A stretch of DNA of 52,614 nucleotides, from NCBI GenBank assembly GCA_021287185.1, contig JAJTAZ010000019.1, forward strand, positions 126,696-179,309, written 5' to 3'. The translations under genes and the position numbers were made by a program. This DNA is from Burkholderiales bacterium. Its GTDB lineage: Bacteria; Pseudomonadota; Gammaproteobacteria; Burkholderiales; Burkholderiaceae. Under the pieces are notes generated by a model. It did no database searches. It saw only the letters and a list, made by a program, of their open reading frames with translations, and was not told the origin of the DNA. Shown piece by piece: positions 6,783 to 16,974 of the stretch (its first letter is position 1; every line of letters begins with the position of its first letter).

Positions 6783-9137
6783 ATGAATTTTGCCGTTTCA
6801 AAACATTCTTTTAGTCTCAAACCGATGACGGCACACGTGCTTAGCACTTTGGTTTTTTTGATGGCGGGTTATAGCGTCTTTAATGTGGCGTGTGCACAAA
6901 CCACTTCTGAAGAATTGTGGGTCGCGCCGCCCGCCAAAGCGCAGAACACCCAATCAGCCTCCGAGTCACTGCCCTACTGCGAAGATTTACAACCATCGTC
7001 CCAGTTTCCAAATGGTAGCACCATTGGCGTGGGCAATACCCTCACTGGCGTGATCAATCAAGAATTAATTTTAAAAGGGCGCGCTTGCATTCAACGCGAC
7101 CTTACAAAATTGCAAGGGGATGATGTTCAATACGATTATGCGAGTGAGCAAGTCATTGTCAAAGGCAATGCACGGGTTAATAACCCCAATGGAGACACCG
7201 TATCGGGCGAACGCATTCAATACAACCTATCCAGTGAAACAGGTCGTGTGACCCCAGCAAACTTCACAGTCAAAGCTTCGGAAGGTCGTGGAAAAGCCGA
7301 ATCACTGACCATTTTATCTGGGCGACGAGCATTGCTCTCGCAAGCGCGTTACACCACATGCCAAGCGGACGACCCTGATTGGTATGTGAAAACCGATAGT
7401 CTCATACTGGACCAAGACAATGATACCGCGACAGGACGAAATGGCATACTGGTGTTTAAAAACGTCCCTGTGTTGGCCACGCCTTATTTTAAGGCACCAT
7501 TGGGAAATCGTCGCCAATCGGGATTCTTAACACCGACTTACGGCTACTCAACGCTCAATGGCACCTCGGTGAGTGCTCCTTATTATTTCAACATCGCCCC
7601 CAACTATGATTTCACCTTGACGCCTCAATGGCTCTCTGAGCGCGGTGCGCGCTTCGGCGGTGAATATCGTTACCTCACACGTTGGGGACAAGGCAGTCTG
7701 TATGGCGATTTTCTGCCTCGTGATGAAAAAACCAAGAGCAAACGTTATTATTGGCACGCCCAGCATTCGTCCCAAGGGGCTTTGGGAGATGGTATTTGGC
7801 AGGCCAACATCAATGCTCGCAGAATGTCCGACAACAGCTTCATTGATGATTTTAGTGTACAGGACTGGGATGGCGGTGCTCGAACCATGCCTTCTGAATA
7901 CAGCCTGCGGTACAAACGCGATGGACTGAGTGTGCGTTTGCGTCAAAAATCCTACCAAACGTTACAGACCAGTAACAACCAAGTGGATGCACCCTATGAT
8001 TTCAAACCCCAGTTTGATTTACGTTACTACAAGCGTTGGGGCAACTGGTTGTTTAATACCCAATGGGAATCAACCCGCTTTGCACACGATGATGTCAAAA
8101 ATAAAGCACAAGGTTGGCGACATATTGTCTATCCAAGCATCGCTTATGAGTGGCGCACGCCAGGTGCATTTATCATACCCAAGCTGGGTATTCATGTGAC
8201 CAAGTATGATTTAAGCCGCATGCCTTTGCCCATCAATGCCAACAATATTACCTATGATAAATCCGCTTCGCGTACATTACCCATTTTCAGCCTTGACAGC
8301 GGTTTAATTTTAGAGCGACAAGGCAAGTGGTTTAAACAAAACATTGTGCAGACATTGGAACCACGAATTTACTACGCACACATCCCATACAAAGACCAAA
8401 GCAATATTTGGAACTTTGACAGCGCATTGGCAGATTTGGATTTTTCACGTATTTATTCAGAAAACCTATTTACAGGCAGCGATCGCATCGCCCAAGCCAA
8501 CCAAGTCACCGCAGGTGTCAGTTCGCGCATTTTAAAGCAAGACACCGGTGAAGAATTGTTCCAAGCCTCTTTGGCACAACGTTATTATTTTTCCAAACAA
8601 GAGGTCAACCTCTCTGGCAAATTGGAAAACAACAACGCCCATCGGAAATCGGATTTATTGGCTGCGGTCTCAGCAAAAGTGTTTAATCAGTTGTGGGCTC
8701 AAGGATTTGCCCAATACAACTCAGATTCTGGTAAGTTGCTGCGCACAGATGCGGCGATTCGCTGGCAACCCGCGTATCGAAAAGTCGTCAATCTTGGCTA
8801 CCACGAAAATAAAATCCTCACCGAACCTTCTAAAACAGCTTATGTTTCTGCTCAATGGCCCGTGTCGTTGGTATCAAACAATTTATATGCGGTTTCAAGA
8901 TTGAACTACGATTTGAACAACAAGCGAGTCACGGATGCTTGGATGGGGGTTGAATACGTCAAAGACTGTTGGATATTCCGTTTCGTTGGACAACGCACCG
9001 TGGACAGCAACAATCGAGTGGACAATACGTTCTATTTACAATTAGAGCTAAAGGGTTTGGGTAATGTGGGCAATCGTGCCAACCAAGAATTGAATACTCA
9101 AGTGGATGGGTACCACTCCATTGGCTTTGATCGTTAA
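6783..9137 (+). CDS. lptD: LPS-assembly outer-membrane protein LptD
   Basis: Outer-membrane beta-barrel that inserts lipopolysaccharide with LptE. After a signal peptide ending near FNVACA/QTTS come an OstA-like beta-jellyroll domain (roughly YDYASEQVIVKGNARVNNPNGDTVSGERIQYNL), then the barrel with conserved FKAPLGNRRQSGFLTPTYGYS and GAR-GGEYRYL. A C-terminal segment MGVEYVKDCWIFRFVGQR contains one of the disulphide cysteines. I chose the ATG giving a normal signal peptide (784 residues); an in-frame ATG at 6684 would add 33 unusual N-terminal residues. The usual downstream partner surA is absent here: acnB follows convergently. The AmgK-MurU operon is divergent. Confidence 0.94.
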   Translation: MNFAVSKHSFSLKPMTAHVLSTLVFLMAGYSVFNVACAQTTSEELWVAPPAKAQNTQSASESLPYCEDLQPSSQFPNGSTIGVGNTLTGVINQELILKGRACIQRDLTKLQGDDVQYDYASEQVIVKGNARVNNPNGDTVSGERIQYNLSSETGRVTPANFTVKASEGRGKAESLTILSGRRALLSQARYTTCQADDPDWYVKTDSLILDQDNDTATGRNGILVFKNVPVLATPYFKAPLGNRRQSGFLTPTYGYSTLNGTSVSAPYYFNIAPNYDFTLTPQWLSERGARFGGEYRYLTRWGQGSLYGDFLPRDEKTKSKRYYWHAQHSSQGALGDGIWQANINARRMSDNSFIDDFSVQDWDGGARTMPSEYSLRYKRDGLSVRLRQKSYQTLQTSNNQVDAPYDFKPQFDLRYYKRWGNWLFNTQWESTRFAHDDVKNKAQGWRHIVYPSIAYEWRTPGAFIIPKLGIHVTKYDLSRMPLPINANNITYDKSASRTLPIFSLDSGLILERQGKWFKQNIVQTLEPRIYYAHIPYKDQSNIWNFDSALADLDFSRIYSENLFTGSDRIAQANQVTAGVSSRILKQDTGEELFQASLAQRYYFSKQEVNLSGKLENNNAHRKSDLLAAVSAKVFNQLWAQGFAQYNSDSGKLLRTDAAIRWQPAYRKVVNLGYHENKILTEPSKTAYVSAQWPVSLVSNNLYAVSRLNYDLNNKRVTDAWMGVEYVKDCWIFRFVGQRTVDSNNRVDNTFYLQLELKGLGNVGNRANQELNTQVDGYHSIGFDR

Positions 9138-9249
9138 AATTAAACGTTGGTGATTCGTTGTTGGTGATTGGTTTAGTCACGCTGAATTGTTTTGAATTAA
9201 TGGTGTGCAAAGTCAAACACATCATTACAGGTTGATATTAGCCATACAT

Positions 9250-9285
9250 AAAAAAACGGCGAACCCAATGGGCTCGCCGTTTTTA
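9250..9285. terminator. Bidirectional terminator between lptD and acnB
   Basis: The hairpin ACGGCGA-ACCC-AAT-GGGC-TCGCCGT (one internal mismatch) is flanked by an A tract on the left and TTTT on the right. It can terminate both converging genes, lptD from the left and acnB from the right. Confidence 0.85.
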
Positions 9286-9306
9286 CAGACGATTGTATGA
9301 AATGAC

Positions 9307-11895
9307 TTAGGCTTTCACTTCATCTGCAACCTTGGTGTAATCAGCGATTTGATCAAAGTTGAGGTACTTGTAAATCGACGCACTGGCAGGTGCCAAAATG
9401 CCCGTCTCAGCCATGTACTCTTCTTTGGTTGGGATGCGACCAATTTTGGCGCAAACCGCTGCCAACTCTGCTGAGCCCAAATACACGAAGGTGTTTTTAC
9501 CCAAACGGTTCGGGAAGTTACGTGTTGAAGTGGACATTACGGTTGCACCTTCACGCACTTGTGCTTGGTTACCCATACACAATGAACAACCTGGCATTTC
9601 CATACGTGCACCTGCTGAACCAAGCACACCGTAGTGACCTTCTTCGTTCAGTTGCTTGGCATCCATCTTGGTTGGTGGCGCCATCCACAATTTCACAGGA
9701 ATATCGCGATTGCCTTCAAGAATCTTAGACGCCGCACGGAAGTGACCGATGTTGGTCATACAAGAACCGACAAATACCTCATCAATTTTTGCACCAGCCA
9801 CATCTGACAAAGTTTTCACATCATCTGGGTCGTTCGGGCAAGCCACAATCGGCTCATGGATGTCAGCCAAATCAATTTCAATCACTGCCGCATATTCTGC
9901 ATCCGCATCGCCTTTGAGCAATTGTGGGTTGGCCAACCAATCTTCCATCGCTTTGATACGACGCGCCAAAGTACGCGCATCTTGATAACCCTCGGCAATC
10001 ATCCATTTCATCATGGTGATATTTGAAGTCATGTATTCAATAATTGGCTCTTTGTTCAAATGCACTGAGCAAGCCGCTGCAGAACGCTCTGCCGCTGAAT
10101 CAGACAATTCAAATGCCTGTTCAACTTTCAAGTTTGGCAAACCTTCGATTTCGAGGATGCGACCAGAGAAGATATTTTTCTTGCCTTGTTTTTCAACTGT
10201 CAACAAGCCTTGCTTGATGGCATACAAAGGAATTGCATTGACCAAATCGCGCAAAGTCACGCCAGGGTTCATTTTATCGCCTTTAAAGCGAACCAACACA
10301 GATTCAGGCATATCCAACGGCATCACACCTGTTGCAGCAGCAAACGCCACCAAGCCAGAACCCGCTGGGAACGAAATACCGATTGGGAAACGGGTATGTG
10401 AGTCACCACCAGTACCGACTGTGTCGGGCAACAACAAACGATTCAACCATGAGTGAATCACACCATCACCTGGACGCAAAGCCACACCGCCACGGGTACT
10501 GATAAAATCTGGCAACTCGTGGTGCATTTTCACGTCCACTGGTTTTGGATAGGCAGCTGTGTGACAGAATGACTGCATCACCATGTCTGCTGAGAAGCCC
10601 AAACATGCCAAGTCTTTCAATTCATCACGTGTCATCGGCCCTGTGGTGTCTTGCGAACCCACAGTGGTCATTTTCGGCTCGCAATAGGTACCTGGGCGAA
10701 TGCCTTGACCTTCTGGCAAACCACACGCACGACCAACCATTTTTTGCGCTAAAGAGAAACCTTTACCGTTGTCGGCAGGATTGGTTGGCAAGCGGAATAA
10801 GGTCGATACAGGCAAGCCCAATGCTTCACGCGCTTTAGCTGTCAAACCACGACCGATAATCAATGGAATACGACCACCCGCACGCACTTCATCGAACAAC
10901 ACGTCTGATTTCACTTTGAATTCAGCAATGACTTCACCGTTTTTAATCGCTTTACCTTCGTATGGACGCAATTCAACCACATCGCCCATATTCATTTTTG
11001 ACACGTCCAACTCGATTGGCATCGCGCCCGCATCTTCCATGGTGTTGTAGAAAATAGGCGCAATTTTGCTACCCAAACACACACCACCGAAACGTTTGTT
11101 CGGTACGAAAGGCACATCTTCACCCGTGAACCACAACACCGAATTGGTTGCAGACTTACGTGAAGAACCTGTACCAACCACATCGCCCACATAGGCCACC
11201 AAGTGACCTTTGGCACGTAAATCTTCCAAAAATTTCACTGGGCCGCGTTTGCCATCTTCTTCGGGTTCAATGCCATCGCGTTTATTTTTCAACATCGCCA
11301 ATGCGTGCAATGGGATGTCTGGACGGCTCCATGCGTCTGGTGCTGGTGACAAGTCGTCAGTGTTGGTCTCACCTGTGACTTTGAAAATACTGACTGTGAT
11401 GGACTCAGGCACTTCAGGACGTGACGTGAACCATTCAGCATCGGCCCAACTTTGCAAAACCGCTTTTGCGTTGGCATTGCCTTTGTCGGCTTTTTCTTTA
11501 ACGTCGTGGAACTGGTCAAATACGAGCAAGGTTTTTTTCAAACCTTCAGCTGCAATTGCGCCCACCGAAGCGTTATCCAACAAATCCACCAATGGCGCAA
11601 CGTTGTAACCACCGAGCATGGTACCGAGCAATTCGGTCGCGCGTTCTGCTGTAATTAACGGGCATTTTTCATCACCATGCGCCACAGCCGACAAATAACT
11701 GGCTTTCACGCGAGCCGCATCGTCCACACCCGCAGGGACACGATGGGTCAATAAGTCCACCAAAAAGGCCTCTTCGCCCGCTGGCGGATTTTTGAGCAAT
11801 TCAATGAGGTCAGCGGTTTGTTGCGCTGACAATGGCAATGGAGGAATACCCAACGCGGCGCGTTCGGCTACGTGTTCACGATATGCTTGTAACAT
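9307..11895 (-). CDS. acnB: Aconitate hydratase B
   Basis: TCA-cycle [4Fe-4S] enzyme interconverting citrate and isocitrate; it also handles 2-methylisocitrate. The 862-residue protein has the AcnB order: an N-terminal HEAT-like region ([21 protein letters not shown]), the swivelling domain, then the cluster-binding domains with GSCMTNIGH and [11 protein letters not shown] cysteines. Length is close to E. coli AcnB (865). The start is the ATG before LQAYREHV, 8 nt from an AAGGA ribosome-binding site. An upstream in-frame start would add 11 atypical residues. The divergent promoter region contains a 24-bp palindrome (11990-12013). Confidence 0.97.
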   Translation of the reverse strand: MLQAYREHVAERAALGIPPLPLSAQQTADLIELLKNPPAGEEAFLVDLLTHRVPAGVDDAARVKASYLSAVAHGDEKCPLITAERATELLGTMLGGYNVAPLVDLLDNASVGAIAAEGLKKTLLVFDQFHDVKEKADKGNANAKAVLQSWADAEWFTSRPEVPESITVSIFKVTGETNTDDLSPAPDAWSRPDIPLHALAMLKNKRDGIEPEEDGKRGPVKFLEDLRAKGHLVAYVGDVVGTGSSRKSATNSVLWFTGEDVPFVPNKRFGGVCLGSKIAPIFYNTMEDAGAMPIELDVSKMNMGDVVELRPYEGKAIKNGEVIAEFKVKSDVLFDEVRAGGRIPLIIGRGLTAKAREALGLPVSTLFRLPTNPADNGKGFSLAQKMVGRACGLPEGQGIRPGTYCEPKMTTVGSQDTTGPMTRDELKDLACLGFSADMVMQSFCHTAAYPKPVDVKMHHELPDFISTRGGVALRPGDGVIHSWLNRLLLPDTVGTGGDSHTRFPIGISFPAGSGLVAFAAATGVMPLDMPESVLVRFKGDKMNPGVTLRDLVNAIPLYAIKQGLLTVEKQGKKNIFSGRILEIEGLPNLKVEQAFELSDSAAERSAAACSVHLNKEPIIEYMTSNITMMKWMIAEGYQDARTLARRIKAMEDWLANPQLLKGDADAEYAAVIEIDLADIHEPIVACPNDPDDVKTLSDVAGAKIDEVFVGSCMTNIGHFRAASKILEGNRDIPVKLWMAPPTKMDAKQLNEEGHYGVLGSAGARMEMPGCSLCMGNQAQVREGATVMSTSTRNFPNRLGKNTFVYLGSAELAAVCAKIGRIPTKEEYMAETGILAPASASIYKYLNFDQIADYTKVADEVKA

Positions 11896-11989
11896 GGTGG
11901 TGTCCTTTTTAAAAAGGGTTAATATCAAAACAAAAAACTCAAACTAATGACGACCGATAGTTTATCTGAATTTTAAATTCTTGTGTCTT

Positions 11990-12013
11990 ATATATGACAT
12001 GAGAGTCATATAT
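11990..12013. promoter_or_regulatory. Palindromic candidate operator between acnB and the BON-OmpA gene
   Basis: A perfect inverted repeat has arms ATATATGAC and GTCATATAT around a 6-bp spacer. It is centred about 107 bp upstream of acnB and 127 bp upstream of the divergent envelope gene. No U-tract follows, so it is not an evident terminator. Size and symmetry fit a dimeric regulator site (for example GntR or LysR type), but the regulator is not identifiable. Confidence 0.5.
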
Positions 12014-12127
12014 TTTATTTCAGTAGAAAGTAGAACATTGTCGCCCAAGGCGCAAATGCGGTAAACTACCACTTGTTTCCCTTGAGTAACTTATTGTGAC
12101 TTATTTTGTAACTTAACTGAGTTTATT

Positions 12128-13054
12128 ATGAATCAAAAAAATAAAAACTTTTTGTCAGACATTCCCAAAGCCGCGCAAGTCGTTGGGGCTGGCGTGACCG
12201 CATTTTTGGTGTACTTGTTGCTGCAAGGTGGCGCAACCTTCAACCACACCATTCCTGTACCCAAACCAGTGGTTAAAGTGCAAACCAACACCAAGATGGC
12301 CTTGTCGCCCTTGACACTCACAGCGGTCAACACGCAAAACCATTTCACTTTAAACGGCAGTGTACCTTCAGAAGCCATTAAACTATCCATTGACAATGAG
12401 TTGCGCGCCACATTTGGTGAGGGGCATTTTACCAACAATTTGACCGTCAACGAGCAACTCAAACCTGCCAAGTGGTTGGATCACCTCAAAGGCTTTTTCG
12501 ACTTTTTTAAAATTCCAGGTGCAGAGTTGACTGCCAATGGTGATGTTTTGACTTTGTCAGGCACAGCAATTTCACTCAAAGAACCATTAACAACATTCGT
12601 TGGCGAAGGTACAACCGTCAAGGCCTTAGACATTGCCAGCAACGTCAACACCGCCAATACCAACGCGTTGTCTGCACTGGAAGGACTATCTGTTAATTCG
12701 GACACGCAGTCCATATTAAACGCGATGAACATGCAAATCATCAACTTCGCCAGCGGCTCGACACAAATTCCAGCCGCCAATCAAACGGTATTGAAAAAAG
12801 CCGCGGTGTTACTCAAAGACAAAGCTGAGACGTTTGAAATTGCAGGGCACGCAGACAATGTCGGCAATGAAACAAACAACGTCAAGTTGTCTGAAGCACG
12901 CGCCAAAGCCGTGCGTGATTTTTTAATCAAGCAGCAAGTCCCCGCAGCCAACATGACTGCCAAGGGTTATGGCTCTTCCGTACCTGTTGCGAGCAACGAT
13001 ACCGAAACGGGTCGATTAAAAAACCGCCGCATCGAATATAAACTCAGCAAATAA
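12128..13054 (+). CDS. BON-OmpA domain envelope protein
   Basis: The 308-residue protein has a single N-terminal membrane anchor (about residues 15-33, AAQVVGAGVTAFLVYLLL). A central region resembles BON-type folds (FTLNGSVPSEAIKLSIDNELRATFG). The C-terminal OmpA/MotB peptidoglycan-binding domain runs from INFASGSTQIPAANQTVL to GRLKNRRIEYKL, with the conserved GHADNVGNETNNVKLSEARAKAVRDFL helix. It probably tethers the inner membrane to the cell wall. Substrate and partners are unknown. It is a single gene, divergent from acnB and followed by trxA. Confidence 0.85.
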   Translation: MNQKNKNFLSDIPKAAQVVGAGVTAFLVYLLLQGGATFNHTIPVPKPVVKVQTNTKMALSPLTLTAVNTQNHFTLNGSVPSEAIKLSIDNELRATFGEGHFTNNLTVNEQLKPAKWLDHLKGFFDFFKIPGAELTANGDVLTLSGTAISLKEPLTTFVGEGTTVKALDIASNVNTANTNALSALEGLSVNSDTQSILNAMNMQIINFASGSTQIPAANQTVLKKAAVLLKDKAETFEIAGHADNVGNETNNVKLSEARAKAVRDFLIKQQVPAANMTAKGYGSSVPVASNDTETGRLKNRRIEYKLSK

Positions 13055-13226
13055 GTCAATGGCAGGTTGCGACACGATTTCTGAAAAAGAGTTAGAATGA
13101 CCACCTTGGTGCAAGTTAAGTTTTTCGAACACTTGAAATCGGCATTTTGTCTCCCATATTCGAAGCATCTGCTTAATAATTTAATTTAAAATTGAACCAT
13201 TCAATTAACTTTTAAAGGATAGACCC

Positions 13227-13550
13227 ATGAGCTCACTCAAACACGTCACTGACGCTACTTTTGAAGCCGACGTTTTAAATTCTTCTGTACCTGTATTGGT
13301 CGATTTTTGGGCGGCATGGTGCGGCCCTTGCAAAATGATTGCGCCCATCTTGGATGAATTGTCAGCCGATTACGCAGGCAAACTGTCGATTGTCAAAGTC
13401 AACGTTGATGAGAACCAAGAAGCACCTGCCAAATTTGGCATTCGCGGCATCCCAACTTTGTTGTTATTTAAAAACGGTACACTTATGGGTACCAAAGTTG
13501 GTGCAGCAAGCAAATCACAATTGGCTGCATTCATCGATAGCCATATTTAA
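13227..13550 (+). CDS. trxA: Thioredoxin 1
   Basis: Cytoplasmic dithiol reductant. The 107-residue protein has the active site WCGPCK at residues 31-36 and the cis-proline loop [14 protein letters not shown], with the family's usual length and order. An AAAGGAT ribosome-binding site lies 6 nt before the start. It is followed by rho, the same neighbour order as in many proteobacteria (trxA-rho). A long hairpin lies between the two genes. Confidence 0.97.
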   Translation: MSSLKHVTDATFEADVLNSSVPVLVDFWAAWCGPCKMIAPILDELSADYAGKLSIVKVNVDENQEAPAKFGIRGIPTLLLFKNGTLMGTKVGAASKSQLAAFIDSHI

Positions 13551-13565
13551 GCACTTCTCACCCAC

Positions 13566-13599
13566 ATGCCGATTTGACAAATTTTTGTTAAATCGGCAT
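13566..13599 (+). promoter_or_regulatory. Long hairpin in the trxA-rho spacer
   Basis: ATGCCGATTTGACAAA and TTTGTTAAATCGGCAT pair almost perfectly (one G-U) around a very short loop, a 34-nt stem-loop starting 16 nt after the trxA stop. No T-tract follows, so it is not a standard intrinsic terminator. It may stabilise the trxA 3' end or act in the rho leader. Confidence 0.5.
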
Positions 13600-13746
13600 A
13601 ATGCGCCACATTCTGCTGACGCATGATTTTCCACCACACCATCGCGTTTCTATTCAAAAATCCACTCAACTTCCTCCGATTGATTCCAATCGCTCATTTG
13701 CGGCATTTCAGTGCCCCAAATTTTTTATCACCACACAAACCACACC

Positions 13747-15012
13747 ATGCATCTAAACGAACTCAAATCCCTCCCCATCAAAGCACTCGTTGATAACGCA
13801 CTCGAGATGGGCATTGAAAATGCCAGTCGCCTGCGCAAACAAGAACTCATGTTCGCCATTCTTAAACGTCATGCAAAGGCGGGCGAGGCCGTATTTGGCG
13901 ATGGCACCCTCGAAGTGCTTCCCGATGGATTTGGCTTTTTGCGTTCGCCCGACACTTCTTACCTTGCCAGTACCGACGATATTTATATCTCGCCAGCGCA
14001 AATTCGTCGTTTTAATCTGCACACAGGCGACACCATTGAGGGTGAAGTACGCACACCGAAAGACAACGAGCGTTACTTTGCTTTGGTTAAGGTTGAGAAG
14101 GTCAATGGTTTGCCCCCTGAGCACACCAAGCACCGCATCATGTTTGAAAACTTGACAGCAATTCATCCGAATACCTTGCTGCCATTGGAACGTGACATTC
14201 GTGCAGAAGAAAACATCACGGGTCGCATTATTGACCTGATTGCGCCAATCGGTTTGGGGCAACGTGGCTTAATCGTGGCACAACCCAAATCGGGTAAAAC
14301 CGTGATGCTACAAAACATCGCCCACGCGATTTCGGCCAATCGTCCAGATATTGAGTTGTTTGTATTGCTGATTGACGAACGCCCTGAGGAAGTAACTGAA
14401 ATGCAACGCTCAGTACGCGGTGAAGTCATTGCCTCAACTTTTGATGAACCAGCAACACGTCACGTACAAGCGGCTGAAATGGTGATTGAAAAAGCCAAAC
14501 GCTTGGCGGAAACAGGTAAAGACGTGGTCATTCTACTGGACTCCATCACACGCCTTGCACGCGCATACAACAACGTCATTCCCTCATCGGGCAAAGTTTT
14601 AACGGGTGGTGTCGATGCCAACGCATTGCAACGCCCGAAACGTTTTTTCGGTGCAGCGCGCAATATCGAAGAAGGGGGCTCACTGACCATTATTGCAACA
14701 GCTTTGATTGACACAGGCTCACGCATGGACGATGTGATTTTTGAGGAATTCAAAGGCACAGGCAATATGGAACTCTCACTCGATCGAAAAATGTCGGAAA
14801 AACGCGTTTATCCAAGTATTTCGCTCAATAAATCAGGTACGCGCCGTGAAGAATTGCTCCTCAAACCCGATGTATTGCAAAAAATCTGGATTTTGCGCAA
14901 ATTCCTTTACGACATGGATGACATTGCCGCGATGGAATTTATTTTGGACAAAATGAAACAAACCAAAAATAATGCCGAATTTTTTGACATGATGATGCGT
15001 GGTGGCAAATAA
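13747..15012 (+). CDS. rho: Transcription termination factor Rho
   Basis: Hexameric RNA-dependent ATPase that ends transcription at Rho-dependent sites. The 421-residue protein aligns end to end with E. coli Rho (419). It has the N-terminal [15 protein letters not shown], the RNA-binding cold-shock-like fold with [14 protein letters not shown], Walker [31 protein letters not shown], the Q-loop region [26 protein letters not shown] and the C-terminal FFDMMMR. I chose the ATG that matches the family N-terminus; an upstream in-frame start would add 12 unrelated residues. Confidence 0.98.
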   Translation: MHLNELKSLPIKALVDNALEMGIENASRLRKQELMFAILKRHAKAGEAVFGDGTLEVLPDGFGFLRSPDTSYLASTDDIYISPAQIRRFNLHTGDTIEGEVRTPKDNERYFALVKVEKVNGLPPEHTKHRIMFENLTAIHPNTLLPLERDIRAEENITGRIIDLIAPIGLGQRGLIVAQPKSGKTVMLQNIAHAISANRPDIELFVLLIDERPEEVTEMQRSVRGEVIASTFDEPATRHVQAAEMVIEKAKRLAETGKDVVILLDSITRLARAYNNVIPSSGKVLTGGVDANALQRPKRFFGAARNIEEGGSLTIIATALIDTGSRMDDVIFEEFKGTGNMELSLDRKMSEKRVYPSISLNKSGTRREELLLKPDVLQKIWILRKFLYDMDDIAAMEFILDKMKQTKNNAEFFDMMMRGGK

Positions 15013-15023
15013 ACCTAAAAATC

Positions 15024-15062
15024 GCATCAAAACTCATTTTGAGCCGATGCAAGTCTATTTTT
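15024..15062 (+). terminator. Probable terminator after rho
   Basis: GCATC pairs with GATGC around an inner CAAAA/TTTTG stem, and the hairpin is followed within a few bases by TATTTTT. It starts 12 nt after the rho stop. The internal bulge makes it less certain than the other terminators. Confidence 0.5.
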
Positions 15063-15241
15063 GGACAAAAAAACCCCAACATACGCATTGCGCTGAGGTG
15101 AAAAATACGACGGAATTGGGCAATTATTGTTTATAATTGACGACGCAAAGTTTGGTTGCAGCAGTTTTACTAAACGAGATTAAGGAAATACAGCAAATTG
15201 ATTTTCACGTTTGCTGATATTTTTGTGTTAATAGGAAACTT

Positions 15242-16102
15242 ATGAATAAACCCAACCGTTCAACGGTGCTCATTGTTGACCCAGAACAAACAAAATCTAT
15301 TGAGGTCAACACGCGCCTGTTGCGCTATCTAAAGCCCACCTTGATTGGTTTGAGCATCGCAACCATTGTGCTGGGCATTGGCGTTGTGTCTTTGGCAATT
15401 CACAGTTATACAACCGCAAAAGACAACCAGTCGTTGCGTCAAAAAGTTGGGGATTTAGAAGGATTCACCTCCGCCGAAGTCAACGCTAAAATCAATGAGT
15501 TGCGCAAATCTGAAAAAGCTGTTTTGGAACTACAAAATTACCTACAAGAACGCGGTGTGTACAACGCGCCAGCACAACCACCCACCGATGACAGCAAACC
15601 CAACAATGCTGCGGGTGGCCCTGCACTCAAAATCTCAGCATCCATGCCATTCATGGGTTCATTTGCACAGAACACTCAAAACTTATTGGAAGCGGCCAAA
15701 AAATTACCTTTAGGTGTGCCCGCTCCCACCGAAATTTCCTCTCGTTTTGGCAATCGATTCAACCCATTTACAGGCGGGGGTGGTGAATTTCACCCAGGCT
15801 TGGATTTTCGAGGTGAAATCGGAGACCCAATCAAATCGACCGCCTCGGGCGTGGTGAATTTTGCGGGTTACCAGAACGGTTATGGCAATGTGGTGCGCAT
15901 CAGCTTGGATAACGGTTATGAAATTTTATTTGGACACATGTCTGAAATTGATGTGCAACAAGGTCAAACCGTTCAGGCTGGCGATGTTGTGGGCAAAGTG
16001 GGTTCAACTGGACGCTCGACAGGACCACACATACACTACGAAATCCGCAAGGATGGTGCCCCCATTGATCCCGAACCATTTTTGACCCTTTCCGCTCGAT
16101 AA
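15242..16102 (+). CDS. Membrane-anchored M23-family peptidoglycan endopeptidase
   Basis: The 286-residue protein has a short cytoplasmic N-terminus and one TM helix (about residues 35-55, TLIGLSIATIVLGIGVVSLAI). A coiled-coil stretch and a low-complexity linker follow, then a C-terminal LytM/M23 metallopeptidase domain with zinc motifs HPGLDFRG (HxxxD) and HIHYEIRKDG (HxH). It likely cleaves peptide cross-links in the periplasm. A bactofilin gene follows directly, a pairing known from Helicobacter Csd1/CcmA and Caulobacter LmdC/BacA systems that shape cells. The start has AGGA five bases upstream. Confidence 0.9.
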   Translation: MNKPNRSTVLIVDPEQTKSIEVNTRLLRYLKPTLIGLSIATIVLGIGVVSLAIHSYTTAKDNQSLRQKVGDLEGFTSAEVNAKINELRKSEKAVLELQNYLQERGVYNAPAQPPTDDSKPNNAAGGPALKISASMPFMGSFAQNTQNLLEAAKKLPLGVPAPTEISSRFGNRFNPFTGGGGEFHPGLDFRGEIGDPIKSTASGVVNFAGYQNGYGNVVRISLDNGYEILFGHMSEIDVQQGQTVQAGDVVGKVGSTGRSTGPHIHYEIRKDGAPIDPEPFLTLSAR

Positions 16103-16139
16103 AGATAGACTTTGATAACTGTTGAAAACCAATCTTGCC

Positions 16140-16556
16140 ATGTTTAATCACAAAAAAAACAACACTATGTCCGTCAGCGCCCACACCGCCAACATCAACA
16201 CCCTCATCGGTGAAGGCTGTCAAATCAAGGGCGATGTGTCGGCCAAAAACTCCATTAAAGTAGAGGGCCATATTCAGGGCAACCTCAGCATTGATGGCAG
16301 TGTGATTATTGGCGAAAAAGGTGTGGTACAGGGTGATGTGCGCTGTGCCGATTTGATTGTATTTGGCCGCTTGGAAGGCAATATCAATGCGCACCAATTG
16401 CAACTCAAACAAACAGCACAGACGCAAGGCAACATTGAGGTACAAACACTACAAATCGACCCAGGTGCAGTTTACCAAGGGACCATCCTCATGAAAGCCC
16501 ATGCAGGCTCGAGCATCAATCCATCCAAACCCCCACTGGACAACGAAGTAGCATGA
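16140..16556 (+). CDS. Bactofilin family cytoskeletal protein
   Basis: The 138-residue protein is built from a right-handed beta-helix repeat: IGEGCQIKGDVSAKNSIKVEGHIQGNLSIDGSVIIGEKGVVQGDVRCADLIVFGRLEGNI and similar strands, the hallmark of bactofilins, which polymerise without nucleotide. Flexible tails flank the core. It lies 37 nt downstream of the M23 peptidase and likely forms the scaffold that localises it. The start is uncertain: ATG at 16140 is used here, but ATG at 16167 (MSVSAHTANI) is also plausible and neither has a strong ribosome-binding site. Confidence 0.9.
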   Translation: MFNHKKNNTMSVSAHTANINTLIGEGCQIKGDVSAKNSIKVEGHIQGNLSIDGSVIIGEKGVVQGDVRCADLIVFGRLEGNINAHQLQLKQTAQTQGNIEVQTLQIDPGAVYQGTILMKAHAGSSINPSKPPLDNEVA

Positions 16557-16692
16557 CTTTTCATCGCGTTTAAATGACGCGTTAAAGGCAGTCATTGCTG
16601 CTCAATCCTACATTTTTCACGTATAATGGCAGTTGTTTGACCACATCGGGCTGAATCAACGATGTGGTGTTTGTTTTATGGAGTTTGTATCA

Positions 16693-16956
16693 ATGCCTAT
16701 TTACGCCTACCGCTGCAACCAATGCGGCCATAGCCAAGACGTGTTACAAAAAATCAGCGATCCACTGCTGACGACCTGCCCTGCTTGTGCGCAAGAGTCT
16801 TTTAGCAAGCAAGTTACCTCGGCAGGATTTGCGTTAAAAGGGACGGGCTGGTACACCACCGACTTTAAAGACAATACCCCTTCATGTCCTGCTGCGCAGA
16901 CATCTGCCCACAACGAAACGCCGCCGCCCTGCTCAGGCAGTTGCATGGCGCAATAA
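16693..16956 (+). CDS. FmdB-type zinc-ribbon protein
   Basis: The 87-residue protein begins MPIYAYRCNQCG. Two CxxC pairs (residues 8-11 and CPAC near 29-32) form a predicted zinc ribbon of the FmdB regulatory-protein family, followed by a Ser/Pro-rich tail ending in CSGSCMAQ. The start is set by GGAG about 10 nt upstream and the family N-terminus. It heads a block with the DUF502 gene (18 nt gap) and aspS, an order common in betaproteobacteria. The molecular role of the family is not established. Confidence 0.88.
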   Translation: MPIYAYRCNQCGHSQDVLQKISDPLLTTCPACAQESFSKQVTSAGFALKGTGWYTTDFKDNTPSCPAAQTSAHNETPPPCSGSCMAQ

Positions 16957-16974
16957 CCTTAAATTGATGACCTT

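Noticed and set aside
15101-15137. A sigma-70 promoter before the M23 peptidase gene
   Set aside because: A good TATAAT is present at 15132-15137, but no acceptable -35 lies at 16-18 nt, so I did not list it.
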